Positions 33,085 to 43,540 of a stretch of 60,000 nt of DNA are shown here, in pieces. A program made the position numbers and the translations under genes. Source of the DNA: Cryptomeria japonica (Eukaryota > Streptophyta > Pinopsida > Cupressales > Cupressaceae). Within the stretch, counting starts at the first letter, position 1; each line of letters opens with the position of its first letter. The DNA is taken from positions 126,001 to 186,000 of the forward strand of contig NW_026728924.1 of the NCBI RefSeq assembly GCF_030272615.1. The letters are read 5' to 3'. The notes beneath the pieces are model-generated. The model was not told where the DNA came from. It worked only from the letters and a program-made list of their open reading frames with translations, and did no database searches.

Positions 33085-35013
33085 TCAGCTGACCCCCCCT
33101 AATGACACATCCCGCACCCCCAAGAGAGCTCGCAACTGCTGGAACTTACTCTCGGTGAAAGGTTTGGTGAATATGTCAGCAACCTGCTCTGTTGTAGGAC
33201 AATACTGCAAATCAATGACTTGCTCCTGGATGAGCTCTCGGATATAGTGCATATGAATCTCGATGTGTTTGGTCCGCTGGTGCTGGACCGGGTTCTTCGA
33301 GATGGCAATGGCACTCTGATTGTCACAATATAGAACTGTCGGCCGTGGAGTAGTGAATCCAAACTCTGTGAGAATCTGCTGGAGCCAAATGGTCTCAGTT
33401 GCTGCATTAACAACGCCTCGATACTCAACCTCAGTCGAAGAGAGAGCAATAGCATGTTGCTTCTTGCTCTGCCAACAAATGGGGCCCGAACCAAGGTGAA
33501 AACTGTAACCAGAAGTAGACTTATGATCAACTAGATCGCCAGCCCAATCGGAGTCTGTGTAACCAACCAAGCGAAGTCCTGTGCCTGTTGCATAGTGAAT
33601 CCCATAGTGATGTGTACCCTGGATGTAATGTAGAATGCGTTTGGCGGCTTTCCAATGAAGCTCATGTGGTTCCTGCATGAAGCGGGAAACCATGCCAACT
33701 GCAAATGAAATATCAGGGCGTGTATGAGTCAAGTAGATGAGACTACCCACAAGCTGACGATACAAAGTGGCATCAACTAGTGGAGAAGAACACTGAGCCT
33801 CAAGCTTGACTCCTGAAAGAAAGGGAGTCGGGGCAGGCTTACAATCAGCCATATGAAAGCGTGCAAGTAGATCAAGAGCATACTTGGGCTGTGATAGAGT
33901 AATCCCGGAAGGTGACTGTGAAATCTCTATCCCGAGAAAGTAGTGCAAAAGGCCCAAGTCAGTCATAGAAAACCTATCATGCAAAGCAGATTTGACCCTG
34001 CTAATGATGGATGTAGTACTCCTTGTAATGATCAAGTCATCAACATAGAGCACAAGTATCAGGTGAGAGTCATCCTGTCGCAAAATGTAGACATTCGGAT
34101 CGGAATGACACCTGGTGAAACCTGCGGAGAGAAGAAAGGAATCCATCTTGGCATACCAAGCCCTGGGGGCTTGCTTAAGGCCATAGAGAGATTTCCTTAG
34201 TCTGCAAACCAAGGAAGTATCCTGGATGAAACCCTGTGGCTGCTCCATATAAATCTCCTCATCAAGATCACCATGAAGAAAGGCACTCTTCACATCCATC
34301 TGATGTACAGCCCAACCATGAGCTGTAGCAATAGCAAGTGTCAAACGAATGGAGTTCATCTTAGCTACAGGTGCAAAGGTCTCAGTATAGTCAACACCTG
34401 CAACCTGTGAGAAACCTTTTGCAACAAGCCGAGCCTTATACTTATCCACACTACCATCCGCTGCAAACTTGGTCCGATAGATCCACTTACATCGAACCAT
34501 CTTTCTCCCCTTAGGGAGATGGACTAGATCCCATGTGTTGTTCCTCATCAAGGAACTATACTCTTCCTCCATAGCTTGGTCCCACTCAGGAACCCCTGAT
34601 GCTTCCCTAAATGTCTGTGGATCGGAAGCGGTAGCAATAAATGCATGTGGAAGATCCTGATGTTGTGATCGAGTTCTCCGTGTATCCGAAGGATCCCCAA
34701 CAAGAGAACCCGCATACTCAAGTGTCTGTCGAGCCCAACGAGGTCTAGGTGGAGGTGGAGAACGAGGCACCTCAACTGCAAGTGGACCCTGCGGAGGTGC
34801 AACCCTGCGAGTCAGAGTTGAGGGAGTCTCATCATCTGAATCACTAACATCACTATCCACAATGGAGGAAGGTGGAGGAGGTAGAGAGGCTAAGCTAGGA
34901 GAGCTTTCCTCAAAGTGAACACTCCTCTCAATGAATATCTCATGTGTCTCTGGATCCATCAATCTGTATGCCTTAACACCCTCAGGATATCCAACAAATA
35001 TGCAAGGCCGACT
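33085..35013 (-). pseudogene. Reverse transcriptase and RNase H of element D (otherwise open frame)
   Basis: The frame is open from the TAG at 35014-35016 to the stop at 33085, over 625 codons from the first ATG at 34962. RT blocks run in order: [68 protein letters not shown] and the catalytic YVDDLII. RNase H follows with LVGYTDSDWAGD, ALSSTEVEYRG and LYCDNQSAIAISKNP, keeping the acidic residues. The C-terminus ends DVSLGGVS. The enzyme copies element RNA into DNA. Only the upstream TAG separates it from integrase, so this half looks functional in sequence but could not be translated from the gag start. Confidence 0.9.
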
Positions 35014-35690
35014 CTATGGTTCCAATGCCTTGCGTTTCTGTGGAGGTATGCGAGCCCATGCTGGACACCCAAAGACTCTGAAATGTCTCACAATCAGTTT
35101 CCTACCAGCCCAAGCTTCAAAAGGAGTAATACCTTGTAAAGCTTTGTGAGGAACCTGATTCTGGATGTGTGTGGCACAACTGATAGCCTCTGCCCAAAAG
35201 GCGGGATCAAGAGAACGTGCATGAATCATACAGCTAGCCATTTCTTTGAGAGTTCGATTCTTGCGTTCTGCAACCCCGTTCTGCTGTGGAGTGTATGCAA
35301 CAGAATGCTGAAGATAAATCCCCTCAAATGTACAAAAATCCTCAAGTCTCTTGTTCACATATTCCCTGCCATTATCTGTACGAAGAATCTTGACCACTTT
35401 CCCTGATTGCTTCTCCACACGAGTCTTGAAGTCCTGAAATCTGTCAAATACTTCACTCTTATGAATGAGAAAGTAGACCCAAGTGAAGCGGGAGTAGTCA
35501 TCAATGAAGGTAAGAACATAGCGGGCCTTACTAAATGAAGGTGCTGGAAATGGACCTGCTACATCACTGTGAACAAGTTGAAGAACTTCCAAAGCTCTCC
35601 AAGTTTTCTCTTTATCAAATTTCTCTTCGGGATGCGTGCCCATGGAACAACCTGAACATACACCCTCTGAAAAGCTGATTCGAGGAAACC
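35014..35690 (-). pseudogene. Integrase of element D
   Basis: The 209-codon frame (35643-35014) carries LVHSDVAGPFPAPSF (first Asp), IDDYSRFTWVYFLIHKSEVF, ILRTDNGREYVNKRL (second Asp, with Arg for the usual second Gly) and TPQQNGVAERKNRTLKEMA (catalytic Glu). It ends RKALEP then TAG, where related elements read through, as expected of a CAG to TAG change. A one-base deletion near 35685-35690 separates it from the protease/zinc-finger frame. The catalytic residues are intact. Confidence 0.85.
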
Positions 35691-37163
35691 TGTGACCATG
35701 TCTTTAGTGCTGAGCTGCTGAAGATAGCGGTAGTTGAGGTGACCAAACCGCTCATGCCATAGCTTACTTTCTGAATTTGAATGAGTAAGCAAGGCCCTAG
35801 AAGGTGAACTTGGCACAAAGTGGGAAAATGAATAAAGCCTTGAGTTGTCATTGACTTGTCCCACTGCTACCAAGGCATCATCATCAAGTTCCTTTACCAC
35901 AACTGAATCTGGTGTAAACTCAACCTTTTTCCCATTCCCATAGTGAGTGATTTGGTAGATGGAGAGAAGATTGGTAGACAAGTTAGGAACATAGAGAACA
36001 TTCTCAAATGTTCCATCATCCATGTCAACTGAACCTTTCCCTTCAACCTCTACTTGTGTATCATCACCTATGTAAATGTGAGGTACCTTAGATGGCTCTA
36101 ATGAAGAAAACTGCTCCTTTGTAGAACCCATGTGATATGAGGCACCTGAGTCAAGTATCCATTGCTGTGAAGAACCTGTTGTAGCCACAAATGCTTGCCC
36201 TTTTCCCTTAGACTGTGAGGAAGAAGAAGAAGATGAATCCTTCTTTGTGTAGGCTGATGGCAAGTTGATGTTGTTTTTCTTGAGAAGATTGGTTAACTCG
36301 TCAACTTGCTTTGCGTGGCATCGATGCTCATCATGACCATACTTTTTGCAATATGCACAAGTTGGTTTATCCTTCTTGGGTGGTGTCCCCTTCTTGGAAG
36401 AGGATTGAAGATTGCCTTGTGATGGAGAGGATGATTGTCCCTTTTCCTGGTGTGGTTGAGACTTAGATTGCTTCTTCTTCTTGTTGGAATTTTTGCCTTG
36501 ACTTCCTTGATTTCCTTGATTTCCTTGATTTGCTACCAAAGCCTTGGACTTTGAAGACTTGAGAAACCCCATGTTCAACAACTTAGATTGTTCCAATATC
36601 AACATTTCTGTGAAAGCATCAAAAGAAGGCATAACATAAGAACTCCCCACTGTCAAACGATGAGTTTGGAAGCTAGATACAAATGCTGCATATTCTAGTG
36701 CAAGCTTGTCCAACAAGTTGAATATCAATTGAGCATCCTTTTTGTCAATTCCACAATCCTTTAGCTTTGCTCTTAGCTCATTTGCTTTGGTTACATAATC
36801 TTGGATTGTATCAAAATTCTTGGGATCTAAGTTGGTGAGCTCATTATCAATCTGATAGCCTCTGATTTCATCAACTTGTCCATACAATTTCTAAAACATA
36901 TCCCAAGCCTCTTTAATTGTTTTACACTTCTCAATGTGGAAAATGAGGTCATCTGATACATACTTGCGTAAGGTTCCAAGAGCCATGCAATTCTTTGTGA
37001 GCCATTCTAATTGAGCATTTAGATCAGCCTTAGGATCAGGTGGTGCTGTTATTGTTCCATCTATGTAGTGTGTGAGACCCTTTTCCATTAGTTTACTCCA
37101 TACTTTAATTTTCCATGATGCATAATTATGTGGAGTTAATGGTGGAAACTTATTAGGACTCAT
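35691..37163 (-). pseudogene. gag and protease of element D
   Basis: I choose ATG 37163 (MSPNKFPPLTPHNYASWK); 12 more in-frame codons upstream give a less typical start. The first segment stops at TAG 36893-36891 after TIKEAWDMF, and the frame continues with LYGQVDEIRGYQIDNELTNL. Gag UBN2-type text reaches about 36560. A Lys/Ser-rich linker with a small Gly-Asn-Gln repeat follows, then zinc knuckle CAYCKKYGHDEHRC (about 36360-36310). The protease signature is WILDSGASYHM at about 36145-36175. The tail (YVPNLSTNLLSIYQITHYGN, LWHERFGHLNYRYL) leads to the integrase zinc finger, broken by the deletion at about 35685. Confidence 0.88.
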
Positions 37164-38776
37164 TGCAACAAGAATGGAAACAGCACAAGAGAGGCACAAT
37201 CACACAAGACACCCCCCCAAATTCACTCAATCAAAGAACCCCCCCCAAATGTGATGATTTTGGCACTTTATAAGTAGTGCGTATACAATGGGCCACTTGC
37301 AAAAAATGGAAAAGTGGACTTCTGATTTACAATTTTACAACTGCCTCAAGAAGGCCAAAAGAGACTCAAACTGATAATGCAAGAGATCTAACTAAGATCC
37401 AAGCAATTTACAAGTACCTAATAGGCCAAATAAGACCAATATCTGAAAGTACAATTTTCACTCAAAATCTCTGAAATCTGATCATAGATTCTGAAAGTAG
37501 ACAAAAAAATAAGCACTTTAAAAAAAAACGGCACCTAAAAAGGAGGTCGTATGAGTTCAAACGAGGCCTTTGAAGTTGCAGAATTGAGGATTGGACAGGT
37601 ACAGCTGAGAGAATCCGAAAATTCTGAAAAACCTGTGCATCAAAATCAGAAAATAACCACACCACTGTGAAGATCATGAAATTTTAGCCCATTTAAAAAA
37701 AAATTGCACCAAAAAGGGAGCAAAAATGAGCAAGATATGGCCTTCCAAAGTTGGATTGCAAAACTGAAAAGCCCAATGGAGAGGGGTTAAAAATTTTCAA
37801 AAAAATGCTGATGTGGCACTGACATCAGCAAAACACTATGTTAAATTTGACGACCGTATGACCGTCATGAAAACTTCGCCTTCCTGCTGACTGAGCGTCC
37901 GTACTGTACGGACTGTTGACTGTGTCGCTGACTGTGCAAGCCGTACGGATTCCGTGGCACTGTACGGATGCTTACGCGGCTGTGTGACTGGGCAGTATAG
38001 AATGCACGCGTGGCGATGTACGGATGCCTGTTTGCAGTCCACGTGGCTGGGTCGAGTTGACTGGGCCTTGCCGGAGGTTTATCTGGCGACGGGAGTGGCT
38101 TCGCCGGAGGTCTGAGGCCGGCGGCCGCGCTGGAGCGGATGGTGTAGGCGCGCTGTCGGAGATCTCTGGCCGGCTGTGGCGCCTAGGAGATACCGGAGGC
38201 GTGGTGCAGCCGGAACAGGTGGCGCTGGAGCGGCGGGAGGAGAAACCGAGGCGGCCGGGGAAGAAACGAGGCGATGGCACGGCGTTCGACGGCGGCTCGG
38301 GGGTACGATGCCCTGCAAAACCTGCACACAGCAGGTGCTTTGTACGGGTCTGCGGGTACCTGCACAATCCTGCAACGAGGGTACTGTGTACGGGGGGTAC
38401 GGGGGTCTGCGGACCCCCAAACAAATGTTTTTTTTTTAAATTTTTCTCCCCTTTTTTCGATTTCGGATTTTTTCGAAATTTTTTTTTTTTTTTTTCTAAT
38501 TTTTGAAAAATATTTTTCAGCAAAAAAAAAAGGAAATTTCTTTTTTTTTTTGAAAAATAAATAATAAATCCGAAAATCCGTACTATGTAGCAAAATTGGG
38601 GAAAAAAATTTTCCTCACCAAAATAGGTCGACTTTATAGTCGAAATTTATGGAAATGGCCTCCCGGATTCAACGGTGATGTCCAAATCGCTATAAGATGC
38701 CTCCAAAAAATGAAGATCCCGAAATCCAAAAATAGAAGCCTTCCATGATGTCTCCAAAAACTGATCAACGAAGCCC
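37164..38776 (-). other. 5' leader of element D with GC-rich block
   Basis: About 1.6 kb between primer site and gag. Near gag it has poly-C runs on the plus strand (37210-37250). Bases 37850-38415 are strikingly GC-rich against AT-rich surroundings and carry many GTAC-centred words. Bases 38425-38545 are homopolymer-rich T/A. The ORFs across it (for example 38523-37972) are composition artefacts. Confidence 0.7.
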
Positions 38777-38793
38777 CAATAGCTCTGATACCA
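38777..38793 (-). promoter_or_regulatory. Primer-binding site of element D
   Basis: On the minus strand TGGTATCAGAGCTATTG begins at the LTR end (the plus strand reads ctctgataccat next to tgttgg). Perfect iMet-type 12-mer. Confidence 0.9.
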
Positions 38794-39273
38794 TGTTGGA
38801 TTTTGCCAAGATCAAGGGCACAATGAAAAGCATAAAAGAGACAATAGAATGACAAGAACAAACTGTATTCTCATCAATATAAAAATGATCAACTGGATTA
38901 ACCAATACAATGAATAGAGGCCTGCTTATATAGGCAAGGCCATATGGATGTATGAGCACACAAATATGACAAGTGGCTCAATGAGAAACAAGGGTAGGTA
39001 GGAAATAGGTGTGGGTAGGTAGGAGAAATAATATAATATTCCACATGAGGTGGATCACCCACCGAAGGTGGAATTATCACTCCACAATAAGTGGATATGA
39101 TAGTGTAATAACAAGATCAACACCATAAGAGGTGGAATTTCTCCTACACACACTATCCCAATGTGACACAAACACCCAAGTGTCTCATATCCAAACTACT
39201 ATAAAATGCATTATCCTAAGTTAACTTAAGTAAGTGTAATAATATCCATAATGAATATTTATTTACACCAACA
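38794..39273 (-). repeat. 5' LTR of element D
   Basis: 480 bp, identical by eye to 32336-32815, followed by TSD ataaa at 39274-39278. Confidence 0.95.
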
Positions 39274-39278
39274 ATAAA

Positions 39279-39843
39279 TAAACTTAATGAAGATTTTAAG
39301 GTAATCAATAACAAAGCAAGATTAGTGTGTAAAGGATATTCACAGAAAGAGGGAATCGATTATAATGAAACCTTTGCACCAGTAGCTAGAATTGAGGTAG
39401 TCAGATTATTTCTTGCATTTGCAGCTCATAAGAACTATAAAGTATATCAGATGGATGTAAAATGTGCATTTCTGAATGGTGATCTTGAAGAGGAAGTTTA
39501 CATTGAAAAGCTTGATGGATTTTCATTGACAAATGATAAAAATATGGTTTGTAGATTAAGGAAAGCTTTGTATAGATTGAAGCAAGCTCTTAGAACTTGG
39601 TATGCTAGATTGGACAAATATCTTTTGAAGCTTCGTTACACTAAAGGTAATGCAGACAACAACTTATATTTCAAAGTGACTAATGATGACATCTTGGTTA
39701 TTGAAGTTTTTGTTGATGATATCATTTTTGGAGGAGAAGATGGATTGTGTAAAGACTTTGCTAACAAGATGCAGGAAGAATTTGAAATGTCTATGATTGG
39801 AGAGATAAATTTTTTTTTTAGGATTGTAGATTTCACAAACTGA
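39279..39843 (+). pseudogene. Reverse transcriptase 3' part of element C
   Basis: Continues the RT cut at 32335: [55 protein letters not shown] and the catalytic box [11 protein letters not shown]. It ends at TGA 39841-39843 after [11 protein letters not shown], where a frameshift occurs next to a run of eight or nine T. A one-base change to Phe in the usual YVDD box is tolerated in some elements. Confidence 0.82.
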
Positions 39844-39874
39844 TAAAGGTATATTCATATTTTAAACAAAATAC

Positions 39875-40663
39875 TTGAAGGAACTTTTGAAGAAATTTGG
39901 TATGGAAAACTCCAAACCACTAAGTACTCCTATGACTACAACTGATAAATTGACATTGAAGGATGATTCAACTCTTGTTAATCCGACAAGATACAAATCT
40001 ATGATTGGAGGTTTACTATATTTGATGCAAAAAAGACCTGATATAATGAATGCAATATGTATTGTTTCAATATTTTAGAGTAATCCTATAGAAAATCATG
40101 AATCAATAGTAAAAAGGATTTTCCGGTATCTACAAGGCACAAAAAATCTTGGTTTATGGTATCCTAAAGATGAAAATTTTGATTTATGTGCATACACCGA
40201 TGCAAATTGGGGAGGAGATATAGATGACAGAAAGAGTACCATTGGTGGAGCATTCTTTCTTGGTAGCAGATTGATTTCATGGTTGAGCAAGAAGCAAAGT
40301 TGTACATCATTATCAATAGTAGAATCAGGATATGTTGCAGCATCAACTAATTGTACTCAGGTATTATGGATTAAGCAAATGTTGAAGGACATAAAGGTAA
40401 AATGCAAAGAACCTATAATTATTTATTGTGATAATTTAGAAGCAATTGATATATCAAAGAATCTGGTATTTCATTCTAAGCCTAAACATGTTTCTATCAA
40501 ATATAAATTTCTGAAAGAGAATGTTGAAGCAAAAGAAGTAAGATTGGTTTATGTGAATACTAAAGAGCAGATTGCATATATCTTTACTAAGCCTCTGCCT
40601 AAGGAAACTTTTGAATATCTCAGAGAACAATTGGGGGTAATACCCTCACAAGTAGAGACTTAG
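39875..40663 (+). pseudogene. Connection and RNase H domain of element C
   Basis: 39875-40078 reads MKELLKKFGMENSKPLSTPM and GGLLYLMQKRPDIMNAI, then a TAG. The RNase H part has CAYTDANWGGDIDDRKSTIG (about 40189-40245), SIVESGYVAAS (40312-40345), IIYCDNLEAIDISKN (40419-40460) and KPKHVSIKYKFLKENV. It ends LREQLGVIPSQVET at 40663. The catalytic Asp-Glu-Asp positions are present. RNase H would remove template RNA during reverse transcription. Confidence 0.82.
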
Positions 40664-41045
40664 ACAATTGAAGATTGGCATCAAAATGACAGAAAATAAT
40701 AGAGAAACCTTTTTCCAGCTTTGATGGAGGAGAGCTACTTCTCACAGGGAGTAGTTGGTTATATTAATTGGTTGTACTAGTTGGTTGTATGCTCTGGTAT
40801 TTTTATTTCTTTGGCATTTGATGTCAAAGGGGGAGAGATATCTATGGAAAAACTTTGTATTTAGGAAACATTATCCTATGGGGAGAGATTATTCATTGAG
40901 GGAGAGATATATACTCTCTGCATTTTGATTTTGATTTCTAGTATCAATCTATTCTGGAGATTGTTTGTTTTTGGTTTTTGGCATTCTGTTTTGGCACTTA
41001 GATGTTTTTCCATCTAGTGTTGCCATCAATGCCAAAGGGGGAGAT
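40664..41045 (+). other. 3' untranslated end of element C with two polypurine tracts
   Basis: The tracts are gtcaaagggggag at 40824-40836 and gccaaagggggagat at 41031-41045. The second abuts the 3' LTR. Both have the same 'tgccatcaatgcc/ttggcatttgatg' context as elements A and B. Confidence 0.82.
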
Positions 41046-42105
41046 TGTTGGTATTATGGATGTGTGGCATTAGTTTTGTCATTGATGTTAACACTTATCC
41101 TTCTGGATATATATGGTTATGCTAAACTGGCACATTGTGTTCACCGGCATGTTCAGTGACTTATGCACAATCACTGGTATATTGTTTACTGGCAGATTAT
41201 ATTGTTCACCGACACCGAGGATGACTTGTTATCATCTAGAGATCACTTGATTATGTCAAAGACATGGTTTGGATACTTGGTTTTGGTGTTTTGGCTATTG
41301 GTCTAATCAGGTTGACATATTTGTTGTTACCGACAGATTGGTCTAGGTTATGGACCGGTATGCATTATCAATTCTAGATCAGCATGACACTTTATGGAGA
41401 TGGTTTATTGATTGGATATTGATGTTAATGTATTGAGCCGACATGATGCATCACATCTTGACTTGTTTGTAATTTATTTAATTGTAATATTCTTAGTGAG
41501 CCAACCTACACATTTGGTCTTAGGTTTTGTATATATGTAAGATCTCAATTGATGAGATAAAGGATATGGGATATGGTATGTAAGGTTATGATATTACAAC
41601 ATGGTATGTGTGAATATTGAAGATCATATGAGAAGACAATAGATAAGGTTCAAGGAAGGTTTGAAGGTGATTATCAGAGCTTAATAGGTACTGAATCAGC
41701 ATTGGAGATGCTATTTTGAGTAGTACATTATTCTAGGATTTAACCATCCTACTATAGTCATTGCGACTCCCATTTGAGTAGTGTGCTCTAGGCGGTTGGC
41801 CTTTCTGCATGTGCAAACCCCATTTGTAGTAGTATCATCTTATTGTGGGTAAGGTTTCCCACCGTGGTTTTTCCCTTTACAGGGTTTCCACATTAAAATA
41901 TTTGTGTTATGTATTGTGGATGTTGTTTCTCTTTCTGTTTCATGCATTAAGTTTCACCGGTATTGATATTAACTATTAATCTGTTAACTGGAATTAAGTT
42001 TGGTTTACCGGTATCAAGTATCAAGTTTGATTAAGTTGTATTTGGGTTGAAATTCATAGACAACTAATTCACTCCCCCCTCTCAGTTGCCTTCCATGTCC
42101 TAATA
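41046..42105 (+). repeat. 3' LTR of element C
   Basis: 1060 bp, starts TGTTGGTATTATGG and ends GTCCTAATA, where the terminal CA has mutated to TA. Contains 'ctgcatgtgcaaaccccat', 'tttcccaccgtggtttttc' and 'actcccccctctcagttgcc'. Confidence 0.9.
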
Positions 42106-42285
42106 ATAGAGTGATATATGTAGAGAGAGAGCAAGAGAGAAAGAGATAAGAAGTGAATGAGAGACAAATAGAGAGGGAGAGGGAGATATGGGAAGATAGA
42201 GGTAGAGAAGATAAGAGCGAGAGATAATGGAGGTCATGGAGAGAGGTAAGATAGAGTGATATAGATCAGGAGGGAGAAATAAGGA

Positions 42286-42374
<89 letters not shown>

Positions 42375-42444
42375 CAAAAGAGAGATATATATAGATAGGG
42401 AGAGATAAAAGGAACGAGGAAGAGGGAGAGGTGTAGAGATAGTG

Positions 42445-42512
<68 letters not shown>

Positions 42513-42695
42513 CAAGGGTGAGATAATGGAGGTGGTAGAGGCAAGTAATAGAGAGTAGGAGAGATTAATAGAGAGATTATGTGAATAAGAGATAAAGATA
42601 ATAAGATATAGATAGAGAGGAAGAGGGAAAGATGGGAAAAGAAAGATAGAGGGAGAAAGGGTCAGATAAAGGAGATGATAGAGGCAAGTAAAAGA

Positions 42696-42727
<32 letters not shown>

Positions 42728-42830
42728 TATAGGGAGGGGGAAATATGGAGTGTGTGAGAGAGCGATACAGACATAGATATAGAGATAGGAAGGGAGAAAT
42801 AAGGAGTGTGTGTGTGTTCTTCTGTATTGG
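42106..42830. repeat. GA/TG/TA simple-sequence tract (right)
   Basis: Includes (TG)n at 42287-42324, (AG)n at 42325-42371, (TA)n at 42447-42466, (GA)n at 42467-42512 and (TG)n at 42696-42716. This is the counterpart of 27771-28461, so C inserted in a simple-sequence region. Long ORFs here are artefacts. Confidence 0.92.
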
Positions 42831-42879
42831 ATGTTTTGGAAAAATTGAAGCCTCTATTTCAGAGGTTGCATTGTCATGC

Positions 42880-43540
42880 ATTTATAAGAACTTGGGTAAC
42901 CAGTCTTCCTTTTCCCATTGGGATAATAGGGTTACCAGGGTTTGGAAATCCCTCTCGATCTTACCCTCTCATGGCTCAATCTCCAAGAGTAACAAGTCCT
43001 TTTCTCAGCGGTTGTTGGCCATGTGGAAAACTCCTCCTTGGGGACACTTCAAACTTAATTTTGATGGTGCCTCTTGGGGAAACCCTAGGAAGCCAGGGGT
43101 TGGGATGGCTATTTTTTATCATAATGCGCAACTCATTCTTGCTAAATGTCATGATATTCGTATTAGTACTAATAATTTTGCTGAGTATCAAGCTTTATCC
43201 TTTGGATTGGATATGGAAATTTGATTAAGGATAAAAAATATAGTGATTGAGGGTGACTCTATGGTTATAATTCAGTGTTATGAAGAAGAAATTGAATTGC
43301 TGGAAGTTGCAATATTTGCTTGATCATTTTTTACAAAAGTTAGATTCTTTTGATTCCTTCTTAATATGTCATTGTTATAGAGAAATTAACATAGTGGCGG
43401 ATTTTCTAACTAATCTAGCTATTGATAGCAAAGCATATTTTTGTAAAGTTGATTCCAAAGAAATTCCTTCTAAAGTTTGGGAAGGAGTTCAGAATGATCA
43501 ATGCTTTGCATGGTTCTTTTGCAATCTGGTATCTAAATGA
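42880..43540 (+). pseudogene. LINE-type RNase H domain fragment
   Basis: The plus frame through 43224 reads LLAMWKTPPWGHFKLNFDGA, then KPGVGMAIFYHNAQ, then STNNFAEYQALSFGL, IVIEGDSMVI. After a frameshift near 43275 it continues in 43280-43540: LLDHFLQKLDSFDSFLICHC, REINIVADFLTNLAID. All four RNase H acidic positions (NFDGA, AEY, EGDS, VADFL) are retained. This is the RVT_3-type module at the 3' end of plant L1-like LINEs. RT lies elsewhere (45807) in a different copy. It is a relic, with stops at 43222 and elsewhere. Confidence 0.72.

Larger units (their letters stand above)
32336..39273 (-). mobile_element. Element D: young Ty1/copia retrotransposon with identical LTRs
   Basis: The 6938-bp element has two 480-bp LTRs with no difference I can see, a perfect 5-bp TSD, an iMet-type primer site and a TTAAGGGGGGG polypurine tract. 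On the minus strand the leader (38776 to about 37164) is followed by gag, protease, integrase, RT and RNase H (37163-33085). Despite the identical LTRs, coding carries two in-frame TAG codons and one single-base deletion. It shares wording with element E. Confidence 0.93.
28467..42105 (+). mobile_element. Element C: full-length but decayed Ty1/copia retrotransposon, split by element D
   Basis: LTRs of 1017 and 1060 bp flank an iMet-type primer site, gag, protease, integrase, RT and RNase H in copia order, and two polypurine tracts. About 6.9 kb of its span is element D, inserted in the RT. Without D the length is about 6.7 kb. Stops and frameshifts occur in every domain, and the protease signature is DSR instead of DSG. 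The RT box is FVDDIIFGG. It inserted into GA-rich simple sequence, present on both sides. Confidence 0.88.

Noticed and set aside
33099-33530. 143-codon ORF overlapping RNase H of D
   Set aside because: Shadow of the RNase H coding frame.
37972-38523. 183-codon ORF and several overlapping ORFs in the GC-rich block
   Set aside because: High GC removes stop codons in all frames; it lies in the leader of D and no domain is visible.
42234-42881. 215-codon minus-strand ORF rich in Ser, Leu and His-Thr repeats
   Set aside because: It is the translation of TG, GA and TA microsatellites; no protein family features.
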